From positions 1,653,780-1,717,779 of the forward strand of contig OX621173.1 in assembly GCA_951640195.1 (NCBI GenBank): DNA of 64,000 nucleotides. Direction: 5' to 3'. The position numbers and the translations under genes are program-made. How positions within the stretch are numbered: position 1 is the stretch's first letter; every line of letters begins with the position of its first letter. Positions 32,265-42,361 of this stretch are shown here, piece by piece. The DNA is from Porpolomopsis calyptriformis (taxonomy: Eukaryota > Basidiomycota > Agaricomycetes > Agaricales > Hygrophoraceae). Under the pieces are notes generated by a model. That model was not told where the DNA came from. It saw nothing but the letters and a program-made list of their open reading frames with translations, and made no database searches.

Positions 32265-34439
32265 GTGACCCCCTTTTTACTGCCCCCCTTTTCCCCCAAC
32301 ATTCTCCCACTCCCAGTGCACGTTGACTGGGGACCCCTCCCTCATGAGGGCCCCGATATGTTCAGTCTGATGACGCGAGCCATCGCTGAGCGGATAGTCC
32401 ACCCCACGGCTCCCTCCGCTACCTTCATGGTCGTGTCCCCTTACGCCCAACAGTTCCCTCCACAATTGGATGAGCGCGGGATCCCGTTTGAACACAGGAT
32501 CCTCCTCAACGCTACTCTCGCAGCCATCACGTCCGACAATCCTTACGCCCCCCCCTCTGTGAGGGTGGGGCAACTGTACTTCAAGTTTTACCCCAACGCG
32601 TTGGCAGTTGGGGAAGTAGCCCCGGCCGCGCCCCCTCCTTCCCCAGGTGCTGGGGGCTCTCGCGTCCCCACCAAGCCATCTCCAGCCTGGAGAAGTGGCC
32701 CGGAAGTAATTTGTGAGTACCCGGAAGAAGTAAATCAAATGGAAACTGATATACCTCCAGTGACGTGGTGCGTCGACGCTTTCCATCCCCCCACTCGCGA
32801 CCCGCGAATGGACCCACCCGGGTCCAATCGCTACGTCCCTGCCCCCTCGTCCGTCGACCACGACTATGAGGGCGACGACGCCAACACGGAGATGTCGTCG
32901 CCCATGGAGGTAGAGCGCGGGTGGGGCGATTACCCAGTCGACAGTCAGGAGCCACGCGCGCCCCCGTCGCCCCCGCCCATGGTTTTACTCGCTACGTCTG
33001 CGCGACCCCCCCCGCCTGTTCATCACCCTCTCCCGCTCCGACGCCCCCTCAGTGACACCCAGTCATCACTCGACGCACAGTGGGCCCGGACCCGCGACTC
33101 AGTGTCGCCCCTGCCTCCACCGCCGACTTCCCCATTCAACGCGGTCGGCCCAGCCCCCACAACCACAACCGTCCACGTCCCCGCCCGATACCCCGCTAAC
33201 GACACCCCGACGTCGTTAGTCCATTCGTATGGGTGCACCTATGTGCGCCCCCGCGCTCAGTCCTACCCAGAGTGGGACCACGGCGCATACGACTGCCCAC
33301 CAGCCCCCGCACTTCGCTATTCCCCACTCCCCCCCATCGACACATGCGACGAGTGCCCGACTGCTCGTCGCACCCCCTTGTTCCTCCCGTCACCGCCTAC
33401 TTCCGTGTCCGATGACGACGGCGTTTACCGCCCGTCGCGCCCTTCCCTCGATTCCCCCCCATATACCCCGTACTCACCCACTGACGTAATGTACGACAGC
33501 AGTGTGTCCCTGCGCGAGCGCGGGGACCCCTTCGTAAATACGTCGTATGATAGATATCACGAGTATGTAAATGGTGCCGGGCACCATTGGGATGTCCGCA
33601 CGGAATCAGATGCTTCCTCTGATTCTGATATTTCCTCTGAAGATGATGTATCTTTTGTATACCCCTCCAATACATTATCTTCTCTTTACATGTCTGATCT
33701 AAGTTACAATCAAGAGACTGATATCTGTCCTCCCCCCCCTATGAAACCTATGATCTTCAGAGACACCCCCAATACCCTTACTTCCCTTCAGTCAACCCAC
33801 TATCCAGAGCAGAACCTACTCAACCAGTTGCAGGCAGAGCCTGTACTCAGCTCAGCAGAGCCCATCTACATCCTGAATATCACAGCCAAGGGGGAAGGCT
33901 TGCCTTTACCCACACGCCCCACTATGCAGTCCCTCATTGGGCCTGACCATTTCATTGACAGTGCCAAGGTCCACCTAGCCTTCTTGGCTGGAATCCGCAA
34001 GGCCCTTCATACATGTATTGGGCATACTGCCACTATCCTCAACACCCCTGCCTGGAAGACTTATGTCCATACCATGCCAGTCAGTAACCCAGCCCACCAT
34101 TACTTTCTATACCACAGCCAACTGTTCCCTCATTGGAGGAAAGAAGACTCATGCACCCCATACCAGATGCCTTGGTGCCCTCATCCTAGTCCATTTGTTT
34201 TTCCTGTTGAGCAGGAGAGAGCTGGGTGTAACCCATTGCTCTCAGAAGAGGAAGCAGAGTTTTTTCTGTATTCAGCTGCTGTATTTCAAGCAGCAAACAG
34301 ACTACTTCTTGCTGATGCAATCAATGCAGTTCTTAACATGGAATTTCGTAACCCCTCCCTCATCTCAGATCTGTTTAATGAAGGGTACTTTGGTCCTTAC
34401 TTTAACACCAGAGACCTTCAGGTTTATCCTCAGGATTAA
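32265..34439 (+). CDS. Element B internal open frame, proline-rich, unknown function
   Basis: An uninterrupted 724-codon frame between protease and RT, in the same frame as gag. The first 430 residues (to about 33540) are Pro/Ser/Thr-rich low complexity in GC-rich DNA, while the rest is AT-richer like the rest of the element and includes GPDHFIDSAKVHLAFLAGIR and a block of Tyr/His/Trp-rich sequence. I do not recognise a domain. It could be a spacer of pol, an envelope-position accessory protein (no signal peptide or TM segment is seen), or captured host sequence. The open frame is long despite stops elsewhere in B, which suggests recent constraint or chance in GC-rich DNA. Confidence 0.5.
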   Translation: MTPFLLPPFSPNILPLPVHVDWGPLPHEGPDMFSLMTRAIAERIVHPTAPSATFMVVSPYAQQFPPQLDERGIPFEHRILLNATLAAITSDNPYAPPSVRVGQLYFKFYPNALAVGEVAPAAPPPSPGAGGSRVPTKPSPAWRSGPEVICEYPEEVNQMETDIPPVTWCVDAFHPPTRDPRMDPPGSNRYVPAPSSVDHDYEGDDANTEMSSPMEVERGWGDYPVDSQEPRAPPSPPPMVLLATSARPPPPVHHPLPLRRPLSDTQSSLDAQWARTRDSVSPLPPPPTSPFNAVGPAPTTTTVHVPARYPANDTPTSLVHSYGCTYVRPRAQSYPEWDHGAYDCPPAPALRYSPLPPIDTCDECPTARRTPLFLPSPPTSVSDDDGVYRPSRPSLDSPPYTPYSPTDVMYDSSVSLRERGDPFVNTSYDRYHEYVNGAGHHWDVRTESDASSDSDISSEDDVSFVYPSNTLSSLYMSDLSYNQETDICPPPPMKPMIFRDTPNTLTSLQSTHYPEQNLLNQLQAEPVLSSAEPIYILNITAKGEGLPLPTRPTMQSLIGPDHFIDSAKVHLAFLAGIRKALHTCIGHTATILNTPAWKTYVHTMPVSNPAHHYFLYHSQLFPHWRKEDSCTPYQMPWCPHPSPFVFPVEQERAGCNPLLSEEEAEFFLYSAAVFQAANRLLLADAINAVLNMEFRNPSLISDLFNEGYFGPYFNTRDLQVYPQD

Positions 34440-34689
34440 ACCTACAGCCAACTCCCTCTCCCATATGCAAAACTCACTTACTTTGTCCCCTGCACCAAGA
34501 TACCCTCTTCTATGCTCAGACCAATCATTTTGCCCACTGTTCTCCTTAAATATGATTTATACCAAGGCAATCCCACCTAGTTTAGCTACTCTCCATACCA
34601 ACCCCATGTCACCCAATCCTAGTAATAAGAAACTACATGCATTATGCACACCTCAAATCAACAATCCTCAGAGTCATCACATCAAATGT

Positions 34690-36201
34690 TACTCAATGAC
34701 TATAAATGAAGATACCAAGTACACCCCCTCTTATGAACCAGAGCTAGCCTACCCTGAAGATGATAATGAAACTACACCTGCCGATTCAGAAGCCGACTAC
34801 TACTACTTTACAGATGAAAATGAGATGGCAAGAGAATACCTCAACATTGATGACACTGTTATGATTCCATCTGATAACCTAGATAGCGAAGGTTTCCCCA
34901 AAGTGTTCACAGCCTACAAGAAGGTTAGCCAAAGGACTTACCCAGTGTCTGGGACATTCCCTGAAGCTGCTAGAGTAATCAGAAAGTTCCCTCACAACCC
35001 TTTATCCAGCCTCCCCTTCTTGCCAAGACAGCCCCCTGATTTCTCTCCAACCCCAAGACTCACTGAAGCTCGACTAGAATTTCTAAAGGTAAATGAAGAA
35101 GGGTTCCTTCTCCCTGAAGAAGAGAAACTATTCAATCATGTTATGTGGCTTAACCAGGAAGCCATTGCCTTTGAAGATCCAGAACGAGGAATACTCAAAG
35201 AGTCATACTTTTCACCATATATTATTCCAACTATCCCGCACACCCCTTGGGTGTATAAGAATATCCCTATCCCTCCAGGGATTCGTGAGAAAGTCATAGA
35301 ACTCTTGAAAACCAAGATTGATGCAGGAGTCTATGAGCCAAGTCAATCATCCTATCAATCACAATGGTTCTGCGTCTTGAAAAAGAATGGAACCCTAAGA
35401 ATTGTTCATGACCTTCAGCCTCTAAATAAAGTCACCATTAGAGATGCTGGTCTCCCTCCCATTGTGGATGATTTTGTAGAACCATTTGCAGGACGCCAAT
35501 GTTACACAGTCTTTGACCTTTTCTGGGGATTTGATGCTAGAAAGGTCCATCCAGCCTCACGAGATCTTACTGCCTTTTATACACCACTTGGACTTCTTCG
35601 TATCACTTCATTGCCCATGGGATTCACTAACTCACCAGCTGAATTCCAGAAATGTATGACTTTCATTCTTCAAGATGAAATCCCTGTAGTTGCAAACATC
35701 TTTATTGATGACCTGCCAATTAAAGGGCCTCCCTCAAGATTTCTCAATAAAGATGGAAAGCCAGAAGTACTTCCTGATAACCCTGGAATCAGAAGATTTA
35801 TTTGGGAACATGCCTTAGATGTACACCGTGTTATGCACCGAGTAAAATGTGCAGGTGGAACCTTTGCTGCTAAGAAATCCCAGATATGTAGACCTAATGT
35901 GCTTATAGTTGGACAGAAGTGTACCCCTGAAGGACGTTGTCCAGAGGATGACAAAGTATCCAAGATCCTCAAATGGCCCCCTCTCAAGACTCCTAAAGAA
36001 GTATGAGGCTTCTTAGGATTATGTGGAACAGTACGTATTTGGATTCAAGACTACTCTCATCTGGCCAGACCTCTCACAGAATTGGTTCATAAAGATGCAG
36101 AGTTCATTTGGGATGATAGAAGACAAGAAGCCTTTGATACACTAAAACAGAAAATCGCCTCAGCCCCAGCCTTACGTCCAATTGACTATCAATCAGACAA
36201 T
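34690..36201 (+). pseudogene. Element B reverse transcriptase and start of RNase H
   Basis: The open frame extends back to 34018, overlapping the previous one, but recognisable sequence starts near 34690. RT motifs: WFCVLKKNGTLRIVHDLQPL, TVFDLFWGFDARKV, LPMGFTNSPAEFQ and the catalytic box NIFIDDLPI. A TGA at 36004-36006 interrupts EV-GFLGLCG, where Gypsy elements usually have Arg (CGA). After it the same frame gives LARPLTELVHKDAEFIWDDR and DTLKQKI, the RT-RNase H junction, and ends at the Ns. RT copies the RNA genome to cDNA in cytoplasmic particles. Confidence 0.82.
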
Positions 36202-36401
36202 NNNNNNNNNNNNNNNNNNNNNNNNNNNNNNNNNNNNNNNNNNNNNNNNNNNNNNNNNNNNNNNNNNNNNNNNNNNNNNNNNNNNNNNNNNNNNNNNNNN
36301 NNNNNNNNNNNNNNNNNNNNNNNNNNNNNNNNNNNNNNNNNNNNNNNNNNNNNNNNNNNNNNNNNNNNNNNNNNNNNNNNNNNNNNNNNNNNNNNNNNNN
36401 N
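36202..36401. other. Assembly gap of exactly 200 N
   Basis: The run is 36202-36401. The round length suggests a scaffold placeholder, so the true distance is unknown. Both flanks are transposon sequence (element B on the left, transposase on the right), and each is truncated at the gap. Confidence 0.99.
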
Positions 36402-39274
36402 TTCACCCTAACCATGCAAAATAAGTGATATTGGATGAAATAAAATGAAGCTTACGATTTGTGTTGAATATGAGTCTGTAGTTCCAAACCGCCGAATGGT
36501 ATTAGGGTAGTCCCCAAGCGCATGAAGCTTGTACGTGCGAAGGTTGAAGGTTTTCATTCGGGAGAGTCCTTCTTTCTCTGTGAGCGTATTTGGAGGCTTG
36601 GCAGCATTACGCCGCACCCGCGCTGCTAGCTCAGATGGTGTTTCCTTGGTCTTGAATGCAATACAAACCTCACTTGCAAAACGTCGCAGTTGCAGTCCTA
36701 GAGAGGTCGTCGATTTCTGGAAGGCGGTAAGTGTCGATTCGGTATGTATTCGCAACTTGGCATAGGCATGCCATGTTGCTAAGTTGAATAGTAAATCTTG
36801 GATGTAATTATCGAATGGCAGTGGGAAGAGTGCTTCGAAAACAGGCATTGCACACTGCCAATGTGTGAGGTCACTTTGTAAAACCATGAAGCAATTACGT
36901 ACCTGAACTATGTCCTCAAAGTCTCGGCCTGCAAGTTTTTTCATGGCTGAGACGTTTGAATGGAATCGTCTTATCGTATCTCGTCCAAACGTGGGGATGG
37001 CGCGGAAACTGTTAACCAATGAGTAAGTATTGAAGGGATGATCAAAACTTACCGTTCGTTTAATTTGACAATGGCACTGTCACGTACTGCATACAGAATC
37101 CGGATTAGATGTGTTAGAATAGCTTTCCACACACCTAACTCAAATTCATGTAGCAAATCTACAACAAACATGGAGTAGTAGTTGATATTAAATGGTAATA
37201 AGAACGCAGAGAATGCATTCTGTAATAGCTGGATGAGAAAATGTTGAAAAACAAATGACAAGATAACATACTTGAGTTGGAGTACGTGATTCAGCATTTA
37301 GGATCTTCTCCACACGAACTCCCCCAGTGGTTGCACCCTGCCTGTAAATCAAACCTCGCGCCATCTCTACTGCACACTGATTAACCTTGGAGTCAATCCT
37401 TTGAAGGTTTTCTCGGCGGTCACTGTCAGCATTTGTACCCAGCTCAGGGACTTGTGAGAGAAGCACAAGACAGCGGGGACACGGGCAGCGGCCAAGGGAT
37501 TTAATGCAGGCAAGTAAAACTCTATGAAGATATTTAAACGTGAGAATGAAAAATATAAATCGGATCAGTACGTACTTTTCTGGGTAATCTGCAGAGTATG
37601 TCAGGAAGCGAGGGAAGAGGCGGCGGAGGATTCCATCGGCACACATCACCACAATTCCATGGATATATGCATGATGGAATTTTGGATTGAGCAAAAGCGC
37701 CCAGATTGCTTGTATCAAGTCTCATTTGCAATGTTTAAGGGTCTCGTCGGATGGGGGCTTGCCAAAGATTGTACGGTAAGCATCTTGAATAGTATCTGGA
37801 AGCTGGACAAAGTTAGTGAGAGGGATTGGAATCAAACAATAGAAAAAATACTGAGGGAATATACGCCAAATGGTGAGACGCAAAGGCTGTTGGCTTTCCA
37901 CGGGTATACTTTGATTGGTTGCCGAAACTCATGTAGATTGGCCATAATGAAGCATTGCCGAAACTTGCTAGGTGCGTCGAGTCTGACCAGAGCATTATAC
38001 CGACTGCTGTTGGTATTGCGTCACATCCAGGTTGATTGGGGATAGCAAGGATTTCCTCGTCGAATTCAGTAAATGCATCAGCGGTATATGCTTCTCCAAA
38101 GACACGCTCACATGGCTAATCTGGTGAGAATCGAACGTACTCTTTGAAAGGCACTGAATGGTATGAATCCACCGCAGTGTCATCACTCCATGCTGACTTG
38201 ATGAGCTCAACTATATCCCGATGCCAGATGCCTGGAATTTCGAATACTGGAGCCTCGCTTTCAGACTTATACTTGGATTTCCCCCGATCACATGCAGGTA
38301 AGTGGATTTTGACAGATGACTCTCGCCATCCATCTGATTCTGCAAAGTCCTTTTCACGGTCGTTGGAAGCCTCATCCATCCGTTTTACTTCAGTAGTTGC
38401 TCAAAAACCGTTCAAGTCACTGACAAGAAATTCCTCTTGAAGTATTACATCGTTAACCAGGCGATCGAGCTCGGCAAGTGATTTCATGTTTGAACCCGAG
38501 TAAAACCAATTCATGAGCAAATACACACTCATGTTTAGGAAGGGGGCAAAGACATTTGAGATCGACGAGAGTATGGAAGGTCCACCAAATGGGGATGTCG
38601 GTTTGGGCATGAGAGGCTCAGCGTATGCAAGCCCTTTTGAGTCGCAAACATCATCAATCGACATGGCATCTGTGGGATCGCGAGGTGGAGGCCTGGGATA
38701 AATACGGTACAAGCCCATTTCATTGGGCTCAGTCTGGATGGGACCAGGCATGTCCAAGTCTTGAGGATGGGAGGCAGGGTAAGGGGAAGGAGATGGAGAC
38801 GGAGATGGATTGGGGATATGGGTGAGGGAAGTCGGCATGGATGGTAGATAGTCGTTGTATCGCTTTGGAAGCCTGTGGTGTCTCCCAGTTCGGCTGGAAG
38901 ACACAATAACAGGTGTGCTTTGATCTCGCGCATTAGGGGCCAGGTCTGCGACGAGTGGTCCCAAGTGAGTATCAATTTGCATATCGTCGTTTCCCTACAG
39001 ATGTGAATAACGATAAAAAATATCAGAGGTTGAAACATACTATTGGTAGCCCAACATCTGTAGCCCCAATCTCTTTGGGGGTGTCGATCTTTGCACTGCC
39101 CAGCTCATTTCTTTGGGTAGGCGGTAACTTGTATGGTTTTGAATGGATCAGCTGGCGAGAAGTGGTAGCAACAGCAACAGCAGCAGCGGCTCATGCTCTG
39201 CAAGCCCGTAGGTGAAATGTAAATCCACGTTTATTACCAGCAACGTCCTGGCGACAGACAGGGCATACCATCAT
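36402..39274 (-). mobile_element. Plavaka-type DNA transposase gene, 3' end lost in gap
   Basis: Read on -, the N-terminus MMVCPVCRQDVAGNKRGFTF with HLRAC (39274 downward) is a Cys/His zinc-finger-like start. Then come LPKRYNDYLPSMPTSLTH, QTEPNEMGLYRIYPRPPPRD and MNWFYSGSNMKSLAELDRLV (38850-38400), IPGIWHRDIVELIKSAW, LWSDSTHLASFGNASLWPIY, VVMCADGILRRLFPRFLTYS, CPCPRCLV and VDLLHEFELGVWKAILTHL (to 37100), and finally KLAGRDFEDIVQ...FDNYIQDLLFNLATWHAYAK. This order matches the Plavaka family described in basidiomycetes. Candidate acidic catalytic residues are in SDSTHL, CADG and HEFE. Exons are separated by introns and possibly by small disruptions; I have not modelled all joins. A start near 39274 is likely. 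Confidence 0.75.
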
Positions 39275-39455
39275 TGAATGGACTTGGAATTGTTTTTTAA
39301 TTTTCACGTGTTCAAGTCGCGTCAGGTCAACACGTCTTCCCCCAAATTTCAATCTCCCCCAACTTCCCTCTCCCCTCCCTCCCACACACCCATCACAAAC
39401 TTCCCTCTCCCCTCCCTCCCCATCACCCACTCCCTGCCGTTCTTTTTTCTCCAAC

Positions 39456-41221
39456 ATGTCCTCACCTGAACCCGAACAGCCTGTGCAAAAGCGCAGTGTA
39501 GATGCCCTCTGTGATTTTCTTGTGACCAACCCACGAAAACGGAACAAAGTGTATGTACCACTTATCTGCATTATCTGTTTCATTTTCAACTTGAGTCAGT
39601 CGCGACAGGTATTCAGAATTTGTTCGTGCTGGGCATTGGATTCCCCGATCCATTAGCCCTTTCGTGAACGTCGATGAAGTCTTCTATTGGGGACTCTTGG
39701 TAGACGTAGATAGCATCGATATCGTTGAACAACCAGGGTAACTTTATGCTAATTTATTCTAGTTGAGGATACTGATATTATTTATTACATTATAGGGCGA
39801 ATAAAGAGGCTATGAGAGCTACTCTCAAGACCTATGAATCAATTGTCGCACTTGTTCCAGGATTCAGGGACCAAATCAAACAGCTAAACGAAACAGGCGC
39901 TACAGACGTGAACTATGAAATCGCCATAGTGAGTTTAAATTCAAATTCCTGATCGTACTTGATCTGTACCTTTATGTAGATGAATGATGCTTCCGGTGAG
40001 GCTAGGGCGAACGATTCCGGGAGCCTCAAACACAGTGGGCTCCCGTACATTTGTGTGAACCCCAATGTCGACATTATTGATCCCCCGATCCCCAAGTCCG
40101 AGTCGAAGTCTGATCGGGGATTTAGTCATCCCATGACTGCACGTATGCTTTGTCCTAAAGATTACTTGAAAGAATTTGACGCAAATCCTGCTCAGTAAGT
40201 CAAATTCCTGTCTGATTTTATCAGCTTATATCTTTTTAGATTTCGGCAGGATTTATGTGACGGTAAGATTGACTACTGCGAGGAGGACTGGCCTTCGTTT
40301 CTCTATGATGAGACTGTTGAGTATGATCCAGAAAGGTGTGATGTGGGACTCTTCCGTGGACCCTTCCTCTTGCGGGTAAGCTTCGGTTCTCTCACTTTAT
40401 GTATGCTGACTTGATTGTGTATAAGGTATTCCGACATATCTTTACATCGCCATCCTCAGCTCTCAAATCCACGCCTGGTGGGAAAACTACTAGACGAAGC
40501 AACGCTAGAGTACATGGACTCATGAAAATCACCCCCGAAACAATTGCGTACGCGGCTGTTCAGGTGAGCACGAATACTTCAGAATGATAGAGATTTCATT
40601 GTATTTTAATCCGAAGGCTTATTTCACACTGAGCACCGCTCAGGTATGGACTTCGGAACACGGTCAATTCCACCTCAAACGCTTCTTCGAGAACATCGTC
40701 GAAGTCTTTCAAACACATCCTAACAACACATGGACCATTGAGACCTTACAGTAGTGGAACCAGTACGTCCATCTCATGTCTGATGTCGTAGCTGATTGCT
40801 TTTGTGATTCTACAGCAATGTCTTTGGATCAACAGTTCACAAAGCACCATCGATGGGTCGTCGACTAGTTAAGGAGACAGCAAAGGTGCGCCTGATGCGC
40901 CAACGTGGTATGGGAATAGCTGGAGATAACGTGAACGGACTCGATACCAACATGCCCCCCCAACGAACCCTCGCCCCTCTCCTTGATGAACCGGATGAAG
41001 AACCAGGCTTCACTCTGCCTCCGGATGAAGTTGAAGAACGAGCCCTCACCCCTCTCTCTGATGATCTGGGCGAAGAACAAGGCTTCACACCGCTTCTGGA
41101 TGAAGAGACTGTCACTATACCTCCCGTCATTCTCCCTCAAAAATCCCATCAAAAGAAATCTAGTGCCGCTCACACTCAAAAATCAGGTCGTACGCAAAAG
41201 AATACCCGCCGTAATCGATAA
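39456..41221 (+). pseudogene. DUF6698-like gene, divergent to the transposase, one nonsense codon
   Basis: Starts MSSPEPEQPVQKRSVDALCD and is spliced to YSEFVRAGHWIPRSISPFVN, FYWGLLVDVDSIDIVEQPG, ANKEAMRATLKTYESIVAL and, after 40,190, CEEDWPSFLYDETVEYDPER, VGLFRGPFLLRVFRHIFTSP, SSALKS, RSNARVHGLMKITPETIAYA and GQFHLKRFFENIVEVF. This resembles basidiomycete DUF6698 proteins (identified from memory). At 40752-40754 a TAG stands where the family has Trp just before WNHNVFG, a TGG-to-TAG change. The acidic/proline-rich tail ends TQKNTRRNR. Such genes are often found beside basidiomycete DNA transposons; its function is unknown. Confidence 0.65.
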
Positions 41222-41399
41222 TACCAGGATTCAGTGAGTATTTCGGGCGCGATTCAGGGCATTGACAGGTTAACATCCATTAGCAGACCATAGGATTTCA
41301 CACTTATACAGTCATGCTTTCACAAAGATTCGATTCAATGCTCAAAGACTGGTACACTAATGCCATCAAAAAGGCCCTGACTTCTGCACTCCCTGTTAT

Positions 41400-41960
41400 C
41401 TCGTCGTCTCCCCTTCACCCTCTATCGTCTCCCTCATCGTCTCTCTCATCATAGCATTGTCTCGTTGTCTCGTTGTCTCGTTGTCTCCCTCATCGTCGTC
41501 TCCCTCATCGTCGCATTGTCTCATTGTCGCATCGTCGCATCATCACGCTGTCTCTTCCTGTTGTCAGAGTCCCACCTGTATTAAATTACCCTGAATCATA
41601 TTGCATTGTTGAAGGACATCTAGTATGAACAAGTCAACCATAGTAATGCCAGGGAAATGTGATAAGACGCACCCGAGTGATGACAACGGCCAACCTGGTA
41701 CTGCTGAGCAGGCCAGGCATGGATACGACAAGGCCATATATAGGGTATCCAGGATGATAAGACGCACCCGAGTGACGACAACGGCCAACCTGGTACCACT
41801 GAGAAGGCCAGGCATGGATACGACAAGACCTGGTATGGAGGATACATCTCACCAGACTGACTATACGAGTCAGCCTGATACTGACTATACGAGTCAGCCT
41901 GATACTGACTGGCTAGACCTGGTATGGCTGGTGAGACGTACCTGACTGACATACGCTGTC
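41400..41960. repeat. Low-complexity and short duplicated DNA, no gene
   Basis: 41400-41560 is a degenerate TCTCGTTG/TCATCG repeat. 41661-41735 and 41756-41830 are direct copies of a 75-bp unit (starting GATAAGACGCACCCGAGTGA) with few differences, followed by two copies of a 20-bp unit (ACTATACGAGTCAGCCTGAT) near 41860-41905. No coding sequence is convincing. This may be the end of the transposase/DUF6698 unit or unrelated satellite-like DNA. Confidence 0.6.
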
Positions 41961-42119
41961 AGGCTGACAATCACTGAGGACAGACTGGCGACGCCCTTAC
42001 CCTGTTTGTATGAAATCCATCAGATTGATATTACTGGTGGGCATAATACTTCTTATAAACCTATATAAGCGCTACACATACCCTTATTATAAGCTAGTGT
42101 TTTCGCTGATGCCAGGGGT

Positions 42120-42361
42120 GGTTGAGCGAGGAGCTAGAGGGTCGATTGGGCGTTCTCAAATGCTACCGCCTCATGATACGACCCTCATTGACTGCCTCTG
42201 GGCTGTTCATTGTCATTGATTGTGGGTTCAAGGAACGGCATTGGAGAAACCTGCTGATATCGGATGATCGTACAGCACTCATTACAAGAGGGTTATGATA
42301 AGGGAGTCGCTTTGTCAGTTTGGGCGCCTACCGATTTCTCTTCCTCCCGACCATCACCATT
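42120..42361 (+). repeat. Upstream block shared by the NLR copies (NLR2)
   Basis: Homologous to 19829-20134 and ends at the NLR2 start codon. Blocks in order are ATGCTACCGCCTCATGATAC, CTGCCTCTGGGCTGTTCATT, GGAACGGCATTGGAGAAACC and TTTGTCAGTTTGGGCGCCTA. Confidence 0.75.

Larger units (their letters stand above)
28300..36201 (+). mobile_element. Element B: second Ty3/Gypsy retrotransposon, cut by assembly gap
   Basis: It has a LTR-like leader, a gag-protease region (29379-32246), a long proline-rich region (32265-34439) and reverse transcriptase/RNase H (about 34690-36201). Integrase and the 3' LTR are missing because the sequence runs into Ns at 36202. Its sequence differs strongly from A and C (RT box FIDD in place of YIDD, DLFWGFDARKV in place of DIRWGYNNV), so it belongs to a different Gypsy lineage. 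Stops at 30645 (TAA), 32244 (TAA) and 36004 (TGA) suggest an inactive copy. Confidence 0.82.

Noticed and set aside
32277..33393. Several - strand open frames opposite the element B proline-rich region
   Set aside because: GC-rich low-complexity DNA has few stops in any frame; no motif supports the - strand.
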